The notes under the pieces were generated by a model, which saw only the letters and a list, made by a program, of their open reading frames with translations, ran no database searches and was not told where the DNA came from. Positions 44,912 to 53,837 of a stretch of DNA of 64,000 bases are shown here, piece by piece. This DNA comes from Acetobacterium wieringae (GTDB lineage: Bacteria > Bacillota > Clostridia > Eubacteriales > Eubacteriaceae), in the NCBI RefSeq assembly GCF_026646375.1, contig NZ_JAIPPU010000009.1:1-64000 (forward strand), given 5' to 3'. Numbering within the stretch: the first letter of the stretch is position 1; every line of letters starts with the position of its first letter. A program made the position numbers and the translations under genes.

Positions 44912-44940
44912 TAATTATAGCACATTATAAAAAGAAGTGA
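44912..44940 (-). promoter_or_regulatory. Minus-strand promoter in the 44.6-45.2 kb spacer
   Basis: On the minus strand TTCACT, 16-nt spacer, TATAAT (44919-44914 region), with a second TATAAT box 10 bp upstream. It points away from the AraC gene into the gene-poor spacer. Confidence 0.4.
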
Positions 44941-45203
44941 ATAGACAAAATGTAAACGTTTGTATAAAATTGATGCCATCATGCGAATAAGGTTTTTATT
45001 GGGCAGACGTTTTTGCAAATGGTATGAAAGCGAATTTTAAGTTGATGACTGAATTCTGTTACTGAAGAAAACGAAAAGATTAACCTCGGAAAAGTTAAAA
45101 CTTGATAATCGTCTTTTTCTTTCAAAAATGGCATAAATTAGCAAAAGAAATCAAGTATCTTTTTTCATGAAGGATTATGATATGGGGAGAGGAGGTGAGA
45201 AAA
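44941..45203. other. AT-rich gene-free spacer
   Basis: No ORF, tRNA or clear terminator is seen. The AraC-type gene promoter should lie here, but I cannot single it out. Confidence 0.4.
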
Positions 45204-46112
45204 ATGGATGAGGCGCAGATTTTTCAGGCGGTGCAACGGATGCAGGACTATATCGAAACCAATTTAACCCAAAAGATCACTTTGAAAGAACTGGCTAATG
45301 CGGCCGGGTATTCGCCCTGGCATGCCGCTAGGCTGTTTAAAGAGGTGGTCGGGAAAGCGCCCTTTGAATATATCAGGGCGTTAAGGCTCACCAGGGCGGC
45401 GCTTTTGCTCCGGGACGGAGAGATGAAAATTGTCGATGTGGCCATGGATTTTGTCTTTGATTCGCACGAAGGATTTACCCGGGCATTTTCCCGGGAGTTT
45501 GGAATGGCCCCCAGCAAATATGGTCGTCAGACGCCGCCAATCAAATTGTTTATGCCTCAGAAAGTTTTCGATACCTACCAGTCCATGCGTAAAGGAGAGA
45601 AAAAAATGAGCGACAAAAATGAAACCAAAACGGTATTTGTTCAGGTAATTGAGCGACCAGCCCGGAAGCTGCTGTTAAAGCGGGGTGTTAAAGCAACCGA
45701 GTATTTTGGTTATTGTGAAGAAGTAGGCTGTGAGATCTGGTCGGTACTCACCAGTGTCAAGGAAGCTTTATACGAACCCATTGGCATGTGGTTGCCCGAT
45801 CATCTGATCCGGGAAGGGACGTCTCAATATGTACAGGGGGTGGAAGTACCGCTGAACTATGCCAATGTCATTCCGGAAGGGTATGAGCTGATTGAGCTGC
45901 CGCCCTGTACGATGATGGTGTTCCAGGGTGAACCCTATGACGATGCTGATTTCATGGCTGAAATCGGATCGATTTGGGAGCATGTTAAACGCTTTGATCC
46001 AACCGTTTACGGCTATCAATGGGCACCCCAGGCAGCACCGCGATTCCAGTTGGCGCCGATGGGCTACCGCGGGTACATTGAGGCCTATCCGGTTAAACCT
46101 GTTAATGGATAA
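45204..46112 (+). CDS. AraC-family regulator with GyrI-like ligand domain
   Basis: 302 residues. AraC double HTH at ~8-105 (LTQKITLKELANAAGYSPWHAARLFKEVVG, FDSHEGFTRAFSREFGMAPSKY) then a GyrI-like/SOUL-like domain at ~140-300 with VIERPARKLLLKRG and a late FQLAPMGYRGYIEAY. The group, including Rob- and SoxS-linked factors, senses hydrophobic compounds. ATG 45204 follows AGGAGGTGA; the upstream ATG 45177 has no site. Monocistronic. Confidence 0.88.
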   Translation: MDEAQIFQAVQRMQDYIETNLTQKITLKELANAAGYSPWHAARLFKEVVGKAPFEYIRALRLTRAALLLRDGEMKIVDVAMDFVFDSHEGFTRAFSREFGMAPSKYGRQTPPIKLFMPQKVFDTYQSMRKGEKKMSDKNETKTVFVQVIERPARKLLLKRGVKATEYFGYCEEVGCEIWSVLTSVKEALYEPIGMWLPDHLIREGTSQYVQGVEVPLNYANVIPEGYELIELPPCTMMVFQGEPYDDADFMAEIGSIWEHVKRFDPTVYGYQWAPQAAPRFQLAPMGYRGYIEAYPVKPVNG

Positions 46113-46219
46113 ATAAAGCAACTGGGGATATGTTCAGGGCTGATTGGATTAGCAGTAATTGACAATGATTGATTGTCACAGTGGAATTTAAAGCGGGTTT
46201 TAAAAAGCGAGGTGCAAAA

Positions 46220-46858
46220 ATGTGCGGGCGTTATGTGCTTTATTCGGAGAAAGATGAAAAGGCAATAAAAGCAATCGTTGACGAAGTAAATAAGAAATAT
46301 CAGACATCGATAAAAAAGGGGGATATTTATCCCACGGATCTGGCACCAGTTTACACGATGCAGCCAAATGATCCAGGAATTGAACTGAAGCTGATGCAAT
46401 GGGGGTATCAGCGTGATTTTGGAAAAAAGACGTTGTTGATTAATGCCCGATCGGAAACGGTTCTGGAAAAAGCAAGTTTTCGGGATGACTTTCTTAATCG
46501 ACGTTGCCTGATTCCGGCGATTGGTTTTTATGAATGGAATCAGAAAAAAGAGAAATTCCGTTTTGTCGGGCTGGATGATCTCATTTATCTGGGGGGCTTT
46601 TATCATTCCTCAGCCGGAGGGCCAGAAACGTTTCTGATTATGACAAAGAAACCCGTTGAGCTGGTGGCAGAGATCCATGATCGGATGCCAGTGCTTATTC
46701 CTAAAAATCACGCCAATGACTTTCTTTATTCCACCGAAACGGCCCTGAAACTGATGTCAGAAGACCGGGTTGCCCTGAAACGGGAAGCACTGGTTGGGAT
46801 CAAACAATGCAGTTTCATCGATGAATTGAAGCAGGGGGATTCGAGTACGCAGAAGTAG
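46220..46858 (+). CDS. yedK: SRAP/YedK (HMCES) abasic-site DNA-protein crosslink protein
   Basis: 212 residues. MCGRY start so Cys2 becomes N-terminal after Met removal and can form a thiazolidine crosslink with abasic sites. Other active residues are in place: LINARSET, IPAIGFYEW and IHDRMPVL. The symbol follows the E. coli homologue. Start 46220 is forced by the need for Cys2; GAGGTG lies 7-12 bases upstream, and the 17-codon upstream extension is rejected. Confidence 0.95.
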   Translation: MCGRYVLYSEKDEKAIKAIVDEVNKKYQTSIKKGDIYPTDLAPVYTMQPNDPGIELKLMQWGYQRDFGKKTLLINARSETVLEKASFRDDFLNRRCLIPAIGFYEWNQKKEKFRFVGLDDLIYLGGFYHSSAGGPETFLIMTKKPVELVAEIHDRMPVLIPKNHANDFLYSTETALKLMSEDRVALKREALVGIKQCSFIDELKQGDSSTQK

Positions 46859-46892
46859 TCAGAATTACAGCAAACGAGGTCAGTGAAAAATT

Positions 46893-46930
46893 AAAAACCG
46901 GTGAAATGAACAACATTTCACCGGTTTTTT
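46893..46930 (+). terminator. Terminator of the SRAP gene
   Basis: Perfect 16-bp stem AAAAACCGGTGAAATG/CATTTCACCGGTTTTT with AACAA loop and Ts. Confidence 0.92.
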
Positions 46931-47023
46931 ATACGATAGCGATATTACTGATTAAATAATTGAAATCATAAGGTTGAACCGACGATCGCAGTCAGGGTTT
47001 AGCTTTGTAACGATCACGATTAC

Positions 47024-48601
47024 TTATTCGCCTGGCTTCCACTCCGAATTCATACTGAGTTTGAAGTCATTCCACATGAAGGTCATGGTTTTCCAAACGA
47101 CCCGTTTGGGAATGATTTCTGTCATCCCGGCACCATAGAATTCATATTCGGACTGGCCTTCCCGGTTGGGCTTATATTCATTGTGAATATAGTCGCTGAG
47201 GGTTCCTTCTGAGTAGAGGTCATCCTCAAACGTGTTCATGCCAATTTCAGTGAGATCACCATCATAAAGAATTGTTCCATCGTTATTGGTGAGCATAAAA
47301 TTGACATTTTCACCAATGCTTTCCAGATTGGTCAGATAGGCAGCAAAATCATAGAGTCGCACCTGAGCCACAATATAGCCGGCAATCTGGCCATCTTTTT
47401 CGACGGGGGTCACAAAAGCCAGAAGCTGTGTTGCCGGAGACTGATGGTCGGTAAAAGTTAACGGTGTGATAAAAGGCTGTTTTTGCTGGCTGATGGCAGG
47501 GATATTTTTATTATAAAGATCAAATGAAATCCCTTTAAAGTAGCTGGGGTAGGCGTTGGTAATGAGGTTTTCATTATTGACAAACACAACATTTTTAGCA
47601 ATCGGACTCTCTTTTGCGATGGCGGCTAAGGCACTGGAGAAAGCGTCGCTTGTTTCACCGGATTGCTGGTAGGCAGTTACGGCGGTCTTGGTGAGCGTTT
47701 CGAGATTGGTAAACTCATCATAGATCAAGGTGCTGGCAGTATCCAGCCAGGATAATTCTTCCTCGGTAAACTGACGCAGATCCCCGTTGGTCGCTGTGGT
47801 TTCACCTGCACCAGGTTCGGAATTGACGTACACCCGCAGTTCGGAGCCAAAGGCGTTAACCGTATCCCATTTTACTTGCTTCTGCACCGGTTCATTGGTA
47901 CCAGCGGCATTATACGTGTAGGTTCCTTCACCCTGAGCATCAGGGATCATTTTGTTTTTGATAAGCGTTTGAAGTTCAACAAAACTGCTGTAGATCGGAT
48001 CAGTTAAGATATTCTTACCAATTTCGGTCATATTGCTGGTGTAGATATTGGTTCCGTTGGTGTCGATGACGCCAAGATCGAGATTCTGTCCGATGGCCAG
48101 TTTACTGAGTTCAGCGCCAAAGGTATAGGGATCAATATAGGCAATTACCCAACCACCGTTTTCGATGGGTACCGAAGCATAGAGGTAAGGGGTATCATCA
48201 GTGGAGGTGTGTGGTTTGATAACCATCGCCGGGGTATCGACAAATAGTTCGGGATGGCGGTTGATGCTTTTTAAATTGAGACCAATAAAAGGGCTGTCCA
48301 TTTTTGTGGCAACCTGAGTCACGTTTGAATCGGCATCCGTTACCAGGATATCAAAGAAATAAGGCTTGCTGTTGAGCTGCTCGTTCATCAGCGAGTAGGC
48401 TTTTTCATCACCAGCGGGGCTTTTTCCGACGCTCGTTCCAATTTTTTTAAGCATTGTCTGAATTTCGTCCACTTCATTTTGCAGTGTGGCCGTTGCATCA
48501 GAAAGGGTATCCGGATTACTTTGGCTGGAGCCTGGTGCAGTACAACCACTTAACAGTAGGACAAAAATGAGCAATAAGGGCAGTAGATTTCTTTTCATCA
48601 T
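47024..48601 (-). CDS. Lipoprotein with two Cache-like sensor modules
   Basis: 525 residues. Lipobox LLSGC (about Cys20). Two similar ~210-residue halves: each has a helical start, a PYFFDILVTD / SPIAKNVVFVNN strand, a central TPAMVIKPH / FITPLTFTD block, VPIENGGWVIAYIDPY / TPVEKDGQIAGYIVAQVRLY, and an ending with NGTNIYTSNMTEIGKNI / DGTILYDGDLTEIGMNT. These are Cache/PAS-like outer sensor folds. No kinase or MCP part is attached, so it may present a ligand to a separate receptor. ATG 48601 with GGAG 8 bases upstream. Confidence 0.75.
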   Translation of the reverse strand: MMKRNLLPLLLIFVLLLSGCTAPGSSQSNPDTLSDATATLQNEVDEIQTMLKKIGTSVGKSPAGDEKAYSLMNEQLNSKPYFFDILVTDADSNVTQVATKMDSPFIGLNLKSINRHPELFVDTPAMVIKPHTSTDDTPYLYASVPIENGGWVIAYIDPYTFGAELSKLAIGQNLDLGVIDTNGTNIYTSNMTEIGKNILTDPIYSSFVELQTLIKNKMIPDAQGEGTYTYNAAGTNEPVQKQVKWDTVNAFGSELRVYVNSEPGAGETTATNGDLRQFTEEELSWLDTASTLIYDEFTNLETLTKTAVTAYQQSGETSDAFSSALAAIAKESPIAKNVVFVNNENLITNAYPSYFKGISFDLYNKNIPAISQQKQPFITPLTFTDHQSPATQLLAFVTPVEKDGQIAGYIVAQVRLYDFAAYLTNLESIGENVNFMLTNNDGTILYDGDLTEIGMNTFEDDLYSEGTLSDYIHNEYKPNREGQSEYEFYGAGMTEIIPKRVVWKTMTFMWNDFKLSMNSEWKPGE

Positions 48602-48877
48602 GAGGTTCACTCCTTTAGTTAGTCATTTCTGTAAAGGTCTTCACAGAAATTATAAATGTATTTTACCATAGACGCTATTTAGATCAAATAAATATTTTTT
48701 AGATCAACAACTATTTGCAAACCGATCGTTTGCTGTAACGAATCGACCTGAATAATCGAAATCGCGGCGTCTTCCAGGTGGTGGGAGATCGTCGGTATAG
48801 AAAAATTTACTCTTATTTAATATTTTGAAGTAGAATGGGTATAAACAAAAAATAACCCAAAAGATTGGAGAAAGAAA

Positions 48878-49465
48878 ATGGAATTTAAGATTTTTGAAAA
48901 ATTTCCCTTCGTCTATGATATGGAAACGTTGGACAAAGAACTGCATTTAAGAGGAAATGAGGCGATGCTGGATATTCTGGAGCCGGTTTATGAAGTGGTT
49001 GAGCAGATTGCCAGACCCAAGGCGATCTATTTTAGTGCGACAGTTACTGAAAAAACGGATTCGTGGGTAAAAATCAACGACGTGATGTTTGAAAGCCAGC
49101 TGCTTCGGGGGTATGTTAACCCAGATGATCCGGTTTTTCCCTATATAGTTACGGTTGGCACGGAGCTGGATGACTATGCGAAAACCCTCAAAGATTCCAT
49201 GGATCTTTTTATGATCGATGAGGTTATGAATCTGCTGGTGAATACCGGGAAGGTTTTTGTGGCAGATGCGGTGAAGGCGCAAACCGGTTGGCTGGCAGTG
49301 CAGGACTACGTTCCCGGAAATGGTGAAGAATGGTCCACGGCGGAACAGAAACGGCTGTTTGACATGTTCTTGGGTGAAACGGATAAAATCGGCGTGACGT
49401 TGGGCGATAATTACTTTGTTTTACCCGGACGATCCACCATCGGGGTTTTGTCACAGCAAAAATAA
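48878..49465 (+). CDS. MetH activation-domain-like protein, stand-alone
   Basis: 195 residues. Resembles the C-terminal activation (SAM-binding) domain of B12-dependent methionine synthase: FPYIVTVGTELDDYAKTL, MDLFMIDEVMNLLV, ADAVKAQTGWL, the YVPGNGEEWSTAEQKRLFDMF block in place of RxSPGYG, and LPGRSTIGVLS. In acetogens such short proteins are thought to reactivate corrinoid proteins or complete a split MetH. No metE/metH gene is adjacent. Family membership is likely, role unproven. Confidence 0.7.
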   Translation: MEFKIFEKFPFVYDMETLDKELHLRGNEAMLDILEPVYEVVEQIARPKAIYFSATVTEKTDSWVKINDVMFESQLLRGYVNPDDPVFPYIVTVGTELDDYAKTLKDSMDLFMIDEVMNLLVNTGKVFVADAVKAQTGWLAVQDYVPGNGEEWSTAEQKRLFDMFLGETDKIGVTLGDNYFVLPGRSTIGVLSQQK

Positions 49466-49665
49466 ATGAGCACTTTTGATCAACGAGCTGCCATTAAAAG
49501 ACAGTGATAGACACGCACCTTTTAGTGGCAGTTTTGATTTGACAAAGAAGAATGATCCAATTGAATAACTTTTTTTCAATTATTTAAACAAAACCTAAAC
49601 ATTTAGGGGTACAATCGAGCCACTATTAATTTTAGAATAAATTTACAGATAAAGGTGGAAGCACA

Positions 49666-50379
49666 ATGAATTTGGATCCCTATCACGTTTTGGGGGTTCC
49701 TCACGATGCCAGTGATGAGGACGTCTCAAAAGCATATAAAAAACTGGCGAAGCAATACCATCCCGACCTGAATCCGGGAAATCCGGAGGCTGCCAAGAAA
49801 ATGAGTGAGGTCAATGCGGCCTATGACTTAATCAAAAGCGGGCAGGCCAACTATGCTTATGGCAATGCCCATGGCACCGCCAGTCCCTATCGACAGGGCC
49901 AGTCGGGACAAACCTATACCTATCGCTATGCCAGCAGCAGTCGACAAACAAGTCAGGGTGACCCTTTTGAAGGATTCGATCCCTTTGAGTGGATTTTTGG
50001 CGCTTTTTACAGTCAACGTCAGAGCTACAGTTTTGACGCCGCCGCCAACCAAATCAATATGGGGAATTATCAGGAGGCTTTGAATATTCTCAATCATTTG
50101 TCAGATCGCAGTGCCCAATGGCATTTCTACAGCGCCATTGCCAACTATGGCCTGGGTTACCGGGATGTTGCTCGGGAACATGCCCAGATGGCTGTTGAAA
50201 TGGAACCGGATAACAGCGAGTATCAAAACCTCCTAAACCAAATGAGCGGGCGACGTAGTTGGTTTGGAGGTGCTGGTCGGCGGGCATCGAGTTTTTCGCC
50301 GCTGGGTACCATTGTTAAACTGTTTATCGGTTTTTACGCGATTCAGTTTTTGCTGTCGTTTTTAGGATTGATATTTTAG
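49666..50379 (+). CDS. J-domain protein with TPR-like part
   Basis: 237 residues. J domain 1-60 with the HPD motif at 32-34 needed to stimulate Hsp70. A Gly/Ser/Gln/Tyr-rich linker (~68-105) leads to helical TPR-like repeats (~110-190) and one C-terminal span (~215-236). Such membrane-anchored J proteins recruit DnaK to the membrane. The following gene is only 30 bp away. Confidence 0.88.
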   Translation: MNLDPYHVLGVPHDASDEDVSKAYKKLAKQYHPDLNPGNPEAAKKMSEVNAAYDLIKSGQANYAYGNAHGTASPYRQGQSGQTYTYRYASSSRQTSQGDPFEGFDPFEWIFGAFYSQRQSYSFDAAANQINMGNYQEALNILNHLSDRSAQWHFYSAIANYGLGYRDVAREHAQMAVEMEPDNSEYQNLLNQMSGRRSWFGGAGRRASSFSPLGTIVKLFIGFYAIQFLLSFLGLIF

Positions 50380-50409
50380 AACCTGTGGTTAATTAATAAG
50401 GAGACAAAA

Positions 50410-50820
50410 ATGGAGAGTTTTAAAAATACCCTGATCCGCTTCATGTCTGGCCGATATGGCATTGATCAGCTTTATTATGCCGGGTTACTTGTGGCTCTGG
50501 GACTGATGATGGTCAATTTGATGGTCAATTCAACGATCCTGATGATTCTTTCAAACGCCTTGATCCTACTGATGGTGCTGCGGGGGTTTTCCCGAAAGAT
50601 CAGCCGCAGGCGGAGCGAAAACGAACAATTCCTGAAACTGTGGAATCCTGTAAAAAAAGAAGGCCGGATTTTTCTCCGGCGGATTAAAGAAGTCCGGGTG
50701 CATCGGTATCGCAAATGTCCCCATTGCAGGAAGATGCTTAAACTGCCGATCAAACGGGGTAAACATATGGTTAAATGTCCGGCGTGTAACGAATCATTTG
50801 CAGTTCGGGTGTTAGTATAA
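50410..50820 (+). CDS. Membrane protein with C-terminal zinc ribbon
   Basis: 136 residues. Two spans (~20-60), then a basic linker and a zinc ribbon: CPHCRKMLKLP, then KCPACNESF. The same ribbon plan closes the glutaredoxin-like protein at 51679. Operon with the J-domain gene, suggesting a membrane chaperone complex (inference). Confidence 0.7.
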   Translation: MESFKNTLIRFMSGRYGIDQLYYAGLLVALGLMMVNLMVNSTILMILSNALILLMVLRGFSRKISRRRSENEQFLKLWNPVKKEGRIFLRRIKEVRVHRYRKCPHCRKMLKLPIKRGKHMVKCPACNESFAVRVLV

Positions 50821-50852
50821 AGAAACGCTGATAAATCAGTAGATGGTCAACC

Positions 50853-50892
50853 AAAAACCCAAGAATTTGAAAAGAAAAATTCTTGGGTTTTT
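50853..50892 (+). terminator. Terminator of the J-domain operon
   Basis: AAACCCAAGAATT/AATTCTTGGGTTT stem with flanking A and T runs. Confidence 0.88.
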
Positions 50893-51052
50893 CATGTATT
50901 TACGATTTGATGAAGAAAGACAGGATAACATAAATGCCAAAAAATTAAATTGCGTTTGAGTTTATCAAAAAAATGTAGTGAGATTTATGATAAAGATAAC
51001 CTTAAAAAAAATCAACCCGACAAAACAGATAACGTTTCCACTGGTTATTTAT

Positions 51053-51081
51053 TTAACAATCTTTAGGTTTTGTGTTATAAT
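51053..51081 (+). promoter_or_regulatory. Promoter upstream of the DUF1667-like gene
   Basis: TTAACA (51053-51058), 17-nt spacer, TATAAT (51076-51081). The rest of 50893-51195 has no gene; a short frame from ATG 51108 (51 codons, MAKSTTVPADNGGDVE...) overlaps the next gene out of frame and is not convincing. Confidence 0.6.
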
Positions 51082-51195
51082 TCAGAAAAGATAAAATTTT
51101 ACTAAAAATGGCCAAAAGCACGACGGTTCCGGCAGACAATGGCGGCGACGTTGAAATCAATCTGTTTCTGAGCAAAGGTTTTGGAGGTTCAATCA

Positions 51196-51459
51196 ATGAT
51201 CAACACACATTTAAAAGAAGAAAAAGCGGTAATCTGTCAGGAGGATGGAATCAGAGAAATTAAACTCACCTGCACTATCTGTTCTCATCAATGTAAAATG
51301 ACCCTGTTGATGGAAGGGCTTTCGATATTGATGGTAAAAGATGATGGCTGTAAAAAAGGTAGTAAGTTTGCCTATCAGGAGATGAAAATCCGCAGAACGA
51401 AAAGAACTCACAGTGGGACGAAGTGTTCCGAAATAGACCGCATAAAAAATGCAATTTAA
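51196..51459 (+). CDS. Short DUF1667-like cysteine protein
   Basis: 87 residues. LTCTICSHQCKMTLLMEG, then DDGCKKGSKFAYQEM resembles the DUF1667 pattern C-x2-C-x3-C ... C-x-RG-x2-YA-x2-E. The C-terminal half of normal DUF1667 proteins is missing and a basic tail follows. GGAGG precedes ATG 51196. DUF1667 proteins accompany glycerol-3-phosphate and FAD oxidoreductases; a metal-thiolate role is inference. Confidence 0.6.
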   Translation: MINTHLKEEKAVICQEDGIREIKLTCTICSHQCKMTLLMEGLSILMVKDDGCKKGSKFAYQEMKIRRTKRTHSGTKCSEIDRIKNAI

Positions 51460-51512
51460 ACCTAAAAAGAGCTGGAAATAGAGTCAAAATAAGGCAGGTT
51501 TTAAAATAAGAG

Positions 51513-51553
51513 CAACCGGAACTAAATTTCTGGTTGTTTTTGTTTTTTTGATA
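51513..51553 (+). terminator. Intrinsic terminator
   Basis: CAACCGGA/TTCTGGTTG stem followed by a long T-rich run, 53 bp after the DUF1667-like gene. Confidence 0.75.
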
Positions 51554-51678
51554 ATCTGTATTATTTTGATCGCTCAGTGATGAAATCACAGAGAATCGGG
51601 TAAGTATTTGGTAAGATCAATTTAGTTAATTTATAAACAAACAAAGTCACAAAAAATAAAAGAAATCAGGTGAGAGTA

Positions 51679-52014
51679 ATGAAAGATGTAACCTTGTTTA
51701 CTACCCAGACCTGCCCGCATTGCAAGACCGCAAAGGCTTTTCTCAGGCAGAATCACATTCAATTTATTGAGAAGGACGTTAATGTTGATGCAGCGGCCCA
51801 ACAGGAAATGGCCCGAAGAGGAATTCGTGGAGTACCGACGTTTATCATTGGCGATGACGCCGTGATTGGTTTGGATCAGGCCAAGGTACTGGAACTGGTC
51901 GATCATCGAGTGGTCGTCTGTCCGAATTGTCAGACCAAAATGCGAGCGCCCAGTAATAAGGGCAAAATCACGATCCGTTGCCCGAAATGTAAAACTAGCT
52001 TTGAAACAAAATAA
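51679..52014 (+). CDS. Glutaredoxin/thioredoxin-fold protein with zinc ribbon
   Basis: 111 residues. Glutaredoxin-like domain 1-75: CPHC redox pair (12-15), cis-Pro in GVPTFII. A zinc ribbon follows: CPNCQTKMRAP, then CPKCKTSF. AGGTGA five bases before ATG 51679. The neighbouring FAD oxidoreductase starts 30 bp downstream, so the two probably form a thiol/disulfide pair. Confidence 0.85.
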   Translation: MKDVTLFTTQTCPHCKTAKAFLRQNHIQFIEKDVNVDAAAQQEMARRGIRGVPTFIIGDDAVIGLDQAKVLELVDHRVVVCPNCQTKMRAPSNKGKITIRCPKCKTSFETK

Positions 52015-52044
52015 TAAAATGAATAGCATAAAGGAGATAACACA

Positions 52045-53754
52045 ATGAAAAAAATATTAATTGTTGGTGGTGTCGCTGGCGGTGCTACGGCCGCAGCCAG
52101 ACTTCGTCGTTTAAGTGAAGGAGATCAGATTATCCTGTTTGAACGGGACGAATATATCTCATTTGCCAATTGCGGACTGCCTTATTATATCGGCGATGTA
52201 ATTACTGACCGTCAAAAACTGCTGGTTCAAACGGTAGCTGGGATGTCCAAACGGTTTAACCTGGATATCCGCAATTTCAGCGAGGTAACAGCCATCGATC
52301 CGGATCAAAAAATCGTGACGGTTAAGAACCATCAAACGGGTACAACGTATACCGAGAGTTATGATAAACTGATCCTATCACCCGGAGCAAAACCCATCGC
52401 TCCGCCGATTCCGGGATTGGCGGATGCTAAAAACATCCTGACCCTGCGAAACATTCCCGATACCGATAAGATCAAAGCCGTGGTAGACAGCGGCAAGGTT
52501 AACCGGGCAGTGGTCATCGGTGGTGGTTTTATCGGTGTTGAAATGGCTGAAAACCTACGGGAATTAGGCATTAATGTCACTTTAGTCGAAAAAATGAACC
52601 AGGTTTTAAAACCGTTGGATTTTGAAATGGCTCAGTTGGTTCACCAGGAAATCAATGCCAATGGCGTTAATCTGATTCTCGAAGATGGGGTTGACCATTT
52701 CCAGAAGGAGGGCAGTGAAGTGGTGCTCGAAAGTGGTCAGGTCCTCCAAGCTGATCTGGTTATTCTCGCTATCGGGGTGGTGCCTGAAAATGCTTTGGCT
52801 AAACAGGCGAACTTAAAAGTGGGACTCCGAGGACATATCGTTACAACCGTTAATTATGAGGTCTATAACGGCGAAAATGATGCCATCAATCCGGATATTT
52901 TTGCCATCGGTGACGCCGTGGAAGTGGTCGATTTTGTCAGCAAAACACCGACTGCGATTCCCTTAGCCTGGCCGGCGAATCGTCAGGGACGGTTGGTAGC
53001 TGATTATATCAACGGTAAAAAAATCAGAAATGTCGGTATTCAGGGAACTGCCGTAGCCAAGGTGTTTAATCAGACCATTGCCGCCACCGGCAATAATGCC
53101 GCTCTGCTGGATCTCAAGAAAATCCCCTATCAGGTGGTAGTGGCGCATCGGAGCAATCATGCCGGGTATTATCCCAATGCCACCAATATTGCCTTGAAAC
53201 TGCTGTATAACCCACAAACCCTGAAAATTCTCGGGGCCCAGGCCGTTGGTCAGGAGGGGACTGAAAAGCGGATTGATGTGATTGCCACGGCGATGAAGCT
53301 CGGCGCAACGGTACTGGATCTTCAGGACTTTGAACTCAGTTATGCGCCGCCGTTCTCATCAGCGAAAGATCCGGTGAACATTCTGGGTTACATTGCCGAG
53401 AACATTATCGATGGGGTCTATCAAACCGTTCAATGGCATGAAATTGATCAGATTGTCGCAGATGGCGGCTTTCTACTGGATGTCCGTTCACCAGTGGAAG
53501 TCCGGGCAGGCGGGATTAAGGGTGCTGTGAATATTGAGCTGGATAGTCTGAGAGATCGGATAGGTGAAATTCCAATCGCCAAAGATACCCCGATTTATGT
53601 AACCTGTCAGGTTGGACAACGGGCTTATCTGGCAATCCGTATTCTTAAGAATCACGGCTTTACCAATATTTATAATCTGGCCGGCGGCTATAGTACCTAT
53701 AAAACTGCCCATTATCAATTGGCCGAACTTAAGTTTGAGACAACGGCAAAATAG
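52045..53754 (+). CDS. CoA-disulfide reductase-like FAD enzyme with rhodanese domain
   Basis: 569 residues. FAD motif GGVAGGATAAARLRRL (8-23), single catalytic cysteine in FANCGLPYYIGD (C43), NAD motif VIGGGFIGVEMAE, and C-terminal rhodanese domain with active Cys521 in YVTCQVGQRA. The single cysteine with rhodanese tail is the CoADR-RHD type, which reduces CoA persulfides or polysulfide using NAD(P)H. Co-transcribed with the glutaredoxin-like gene. Confidence 0.9.
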   Translation: MKKILIVGGVAGGATAAARLRRLSEGDQIILFERDEYISFANCGLPYYIGDVITDRQKLLVQTVAGMSKRFNLDIRNFSEVTAIDPDQKIVTVKNHQTGTTYTESYDKLILSPGAKPIAPPIPGLADAKNILTLRNIPDTDKIKAVVDSGKVNRAVVIGGGFIGVEMAENLRELGINVTLVEKMNQVLKPLDFEMAQLVHQEINANGVNLILEDGVDHFQKEGSEVVLESGQVLQADLVILAIGVVPENALAKQANLKVGLRGHIVTTVNYEVYNGENDAINPDIFAIGDAVEVVDFVSKTPTAIPLAWPANRQGRLVADYINGKKIRNVGIQGTAVAKVFNQTIAATGNNAALLDLKKIPYQVVVAHRSNHAGYYPNATNIALKLLYNPQTLKILGAQAVGQEGTEKRIDVIATAMKLGATVLDLQDFELSYAPPFSSAKDPVNILGYIAENIIDGVYQTVQWHEIDQIVADGGFLLDVRSPVEVRAGGIKGAVNIELDSLRDRIGEIPIAKDTPIYVTCQVGQRAYLAIRILKNHGFTNIYNLAGGYSTYKTAHYQLAELKFETTAK

Positions 53755-53800
53755 GTTTTTAAAAAGACGGGTCAGAAATAACGGAAAAATATACAATTTC

Positions 53801-53836
53801 AAAACCCTCAACAATCAAATTTTGTTGAGGGTTTTG
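53801..53836. terminator. Terminator between convergent genes
   Basis: AAAACCCTCAACA/TGTTGAGGGTTTT, usable from both sides: 46 bp after the reductase gene and 2 bp from the stop at 53838. Confidence 0.88.
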
Positions 53837-53837
53837 T

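Noticed and set aside
51108-51263. 51-codon frame MAKSTTVPADNGG... before the DUF1667-like gene
   Set aside because: Overlaps the next gene out of frame and has no family likeness; GGAGG serves ATG 51196.
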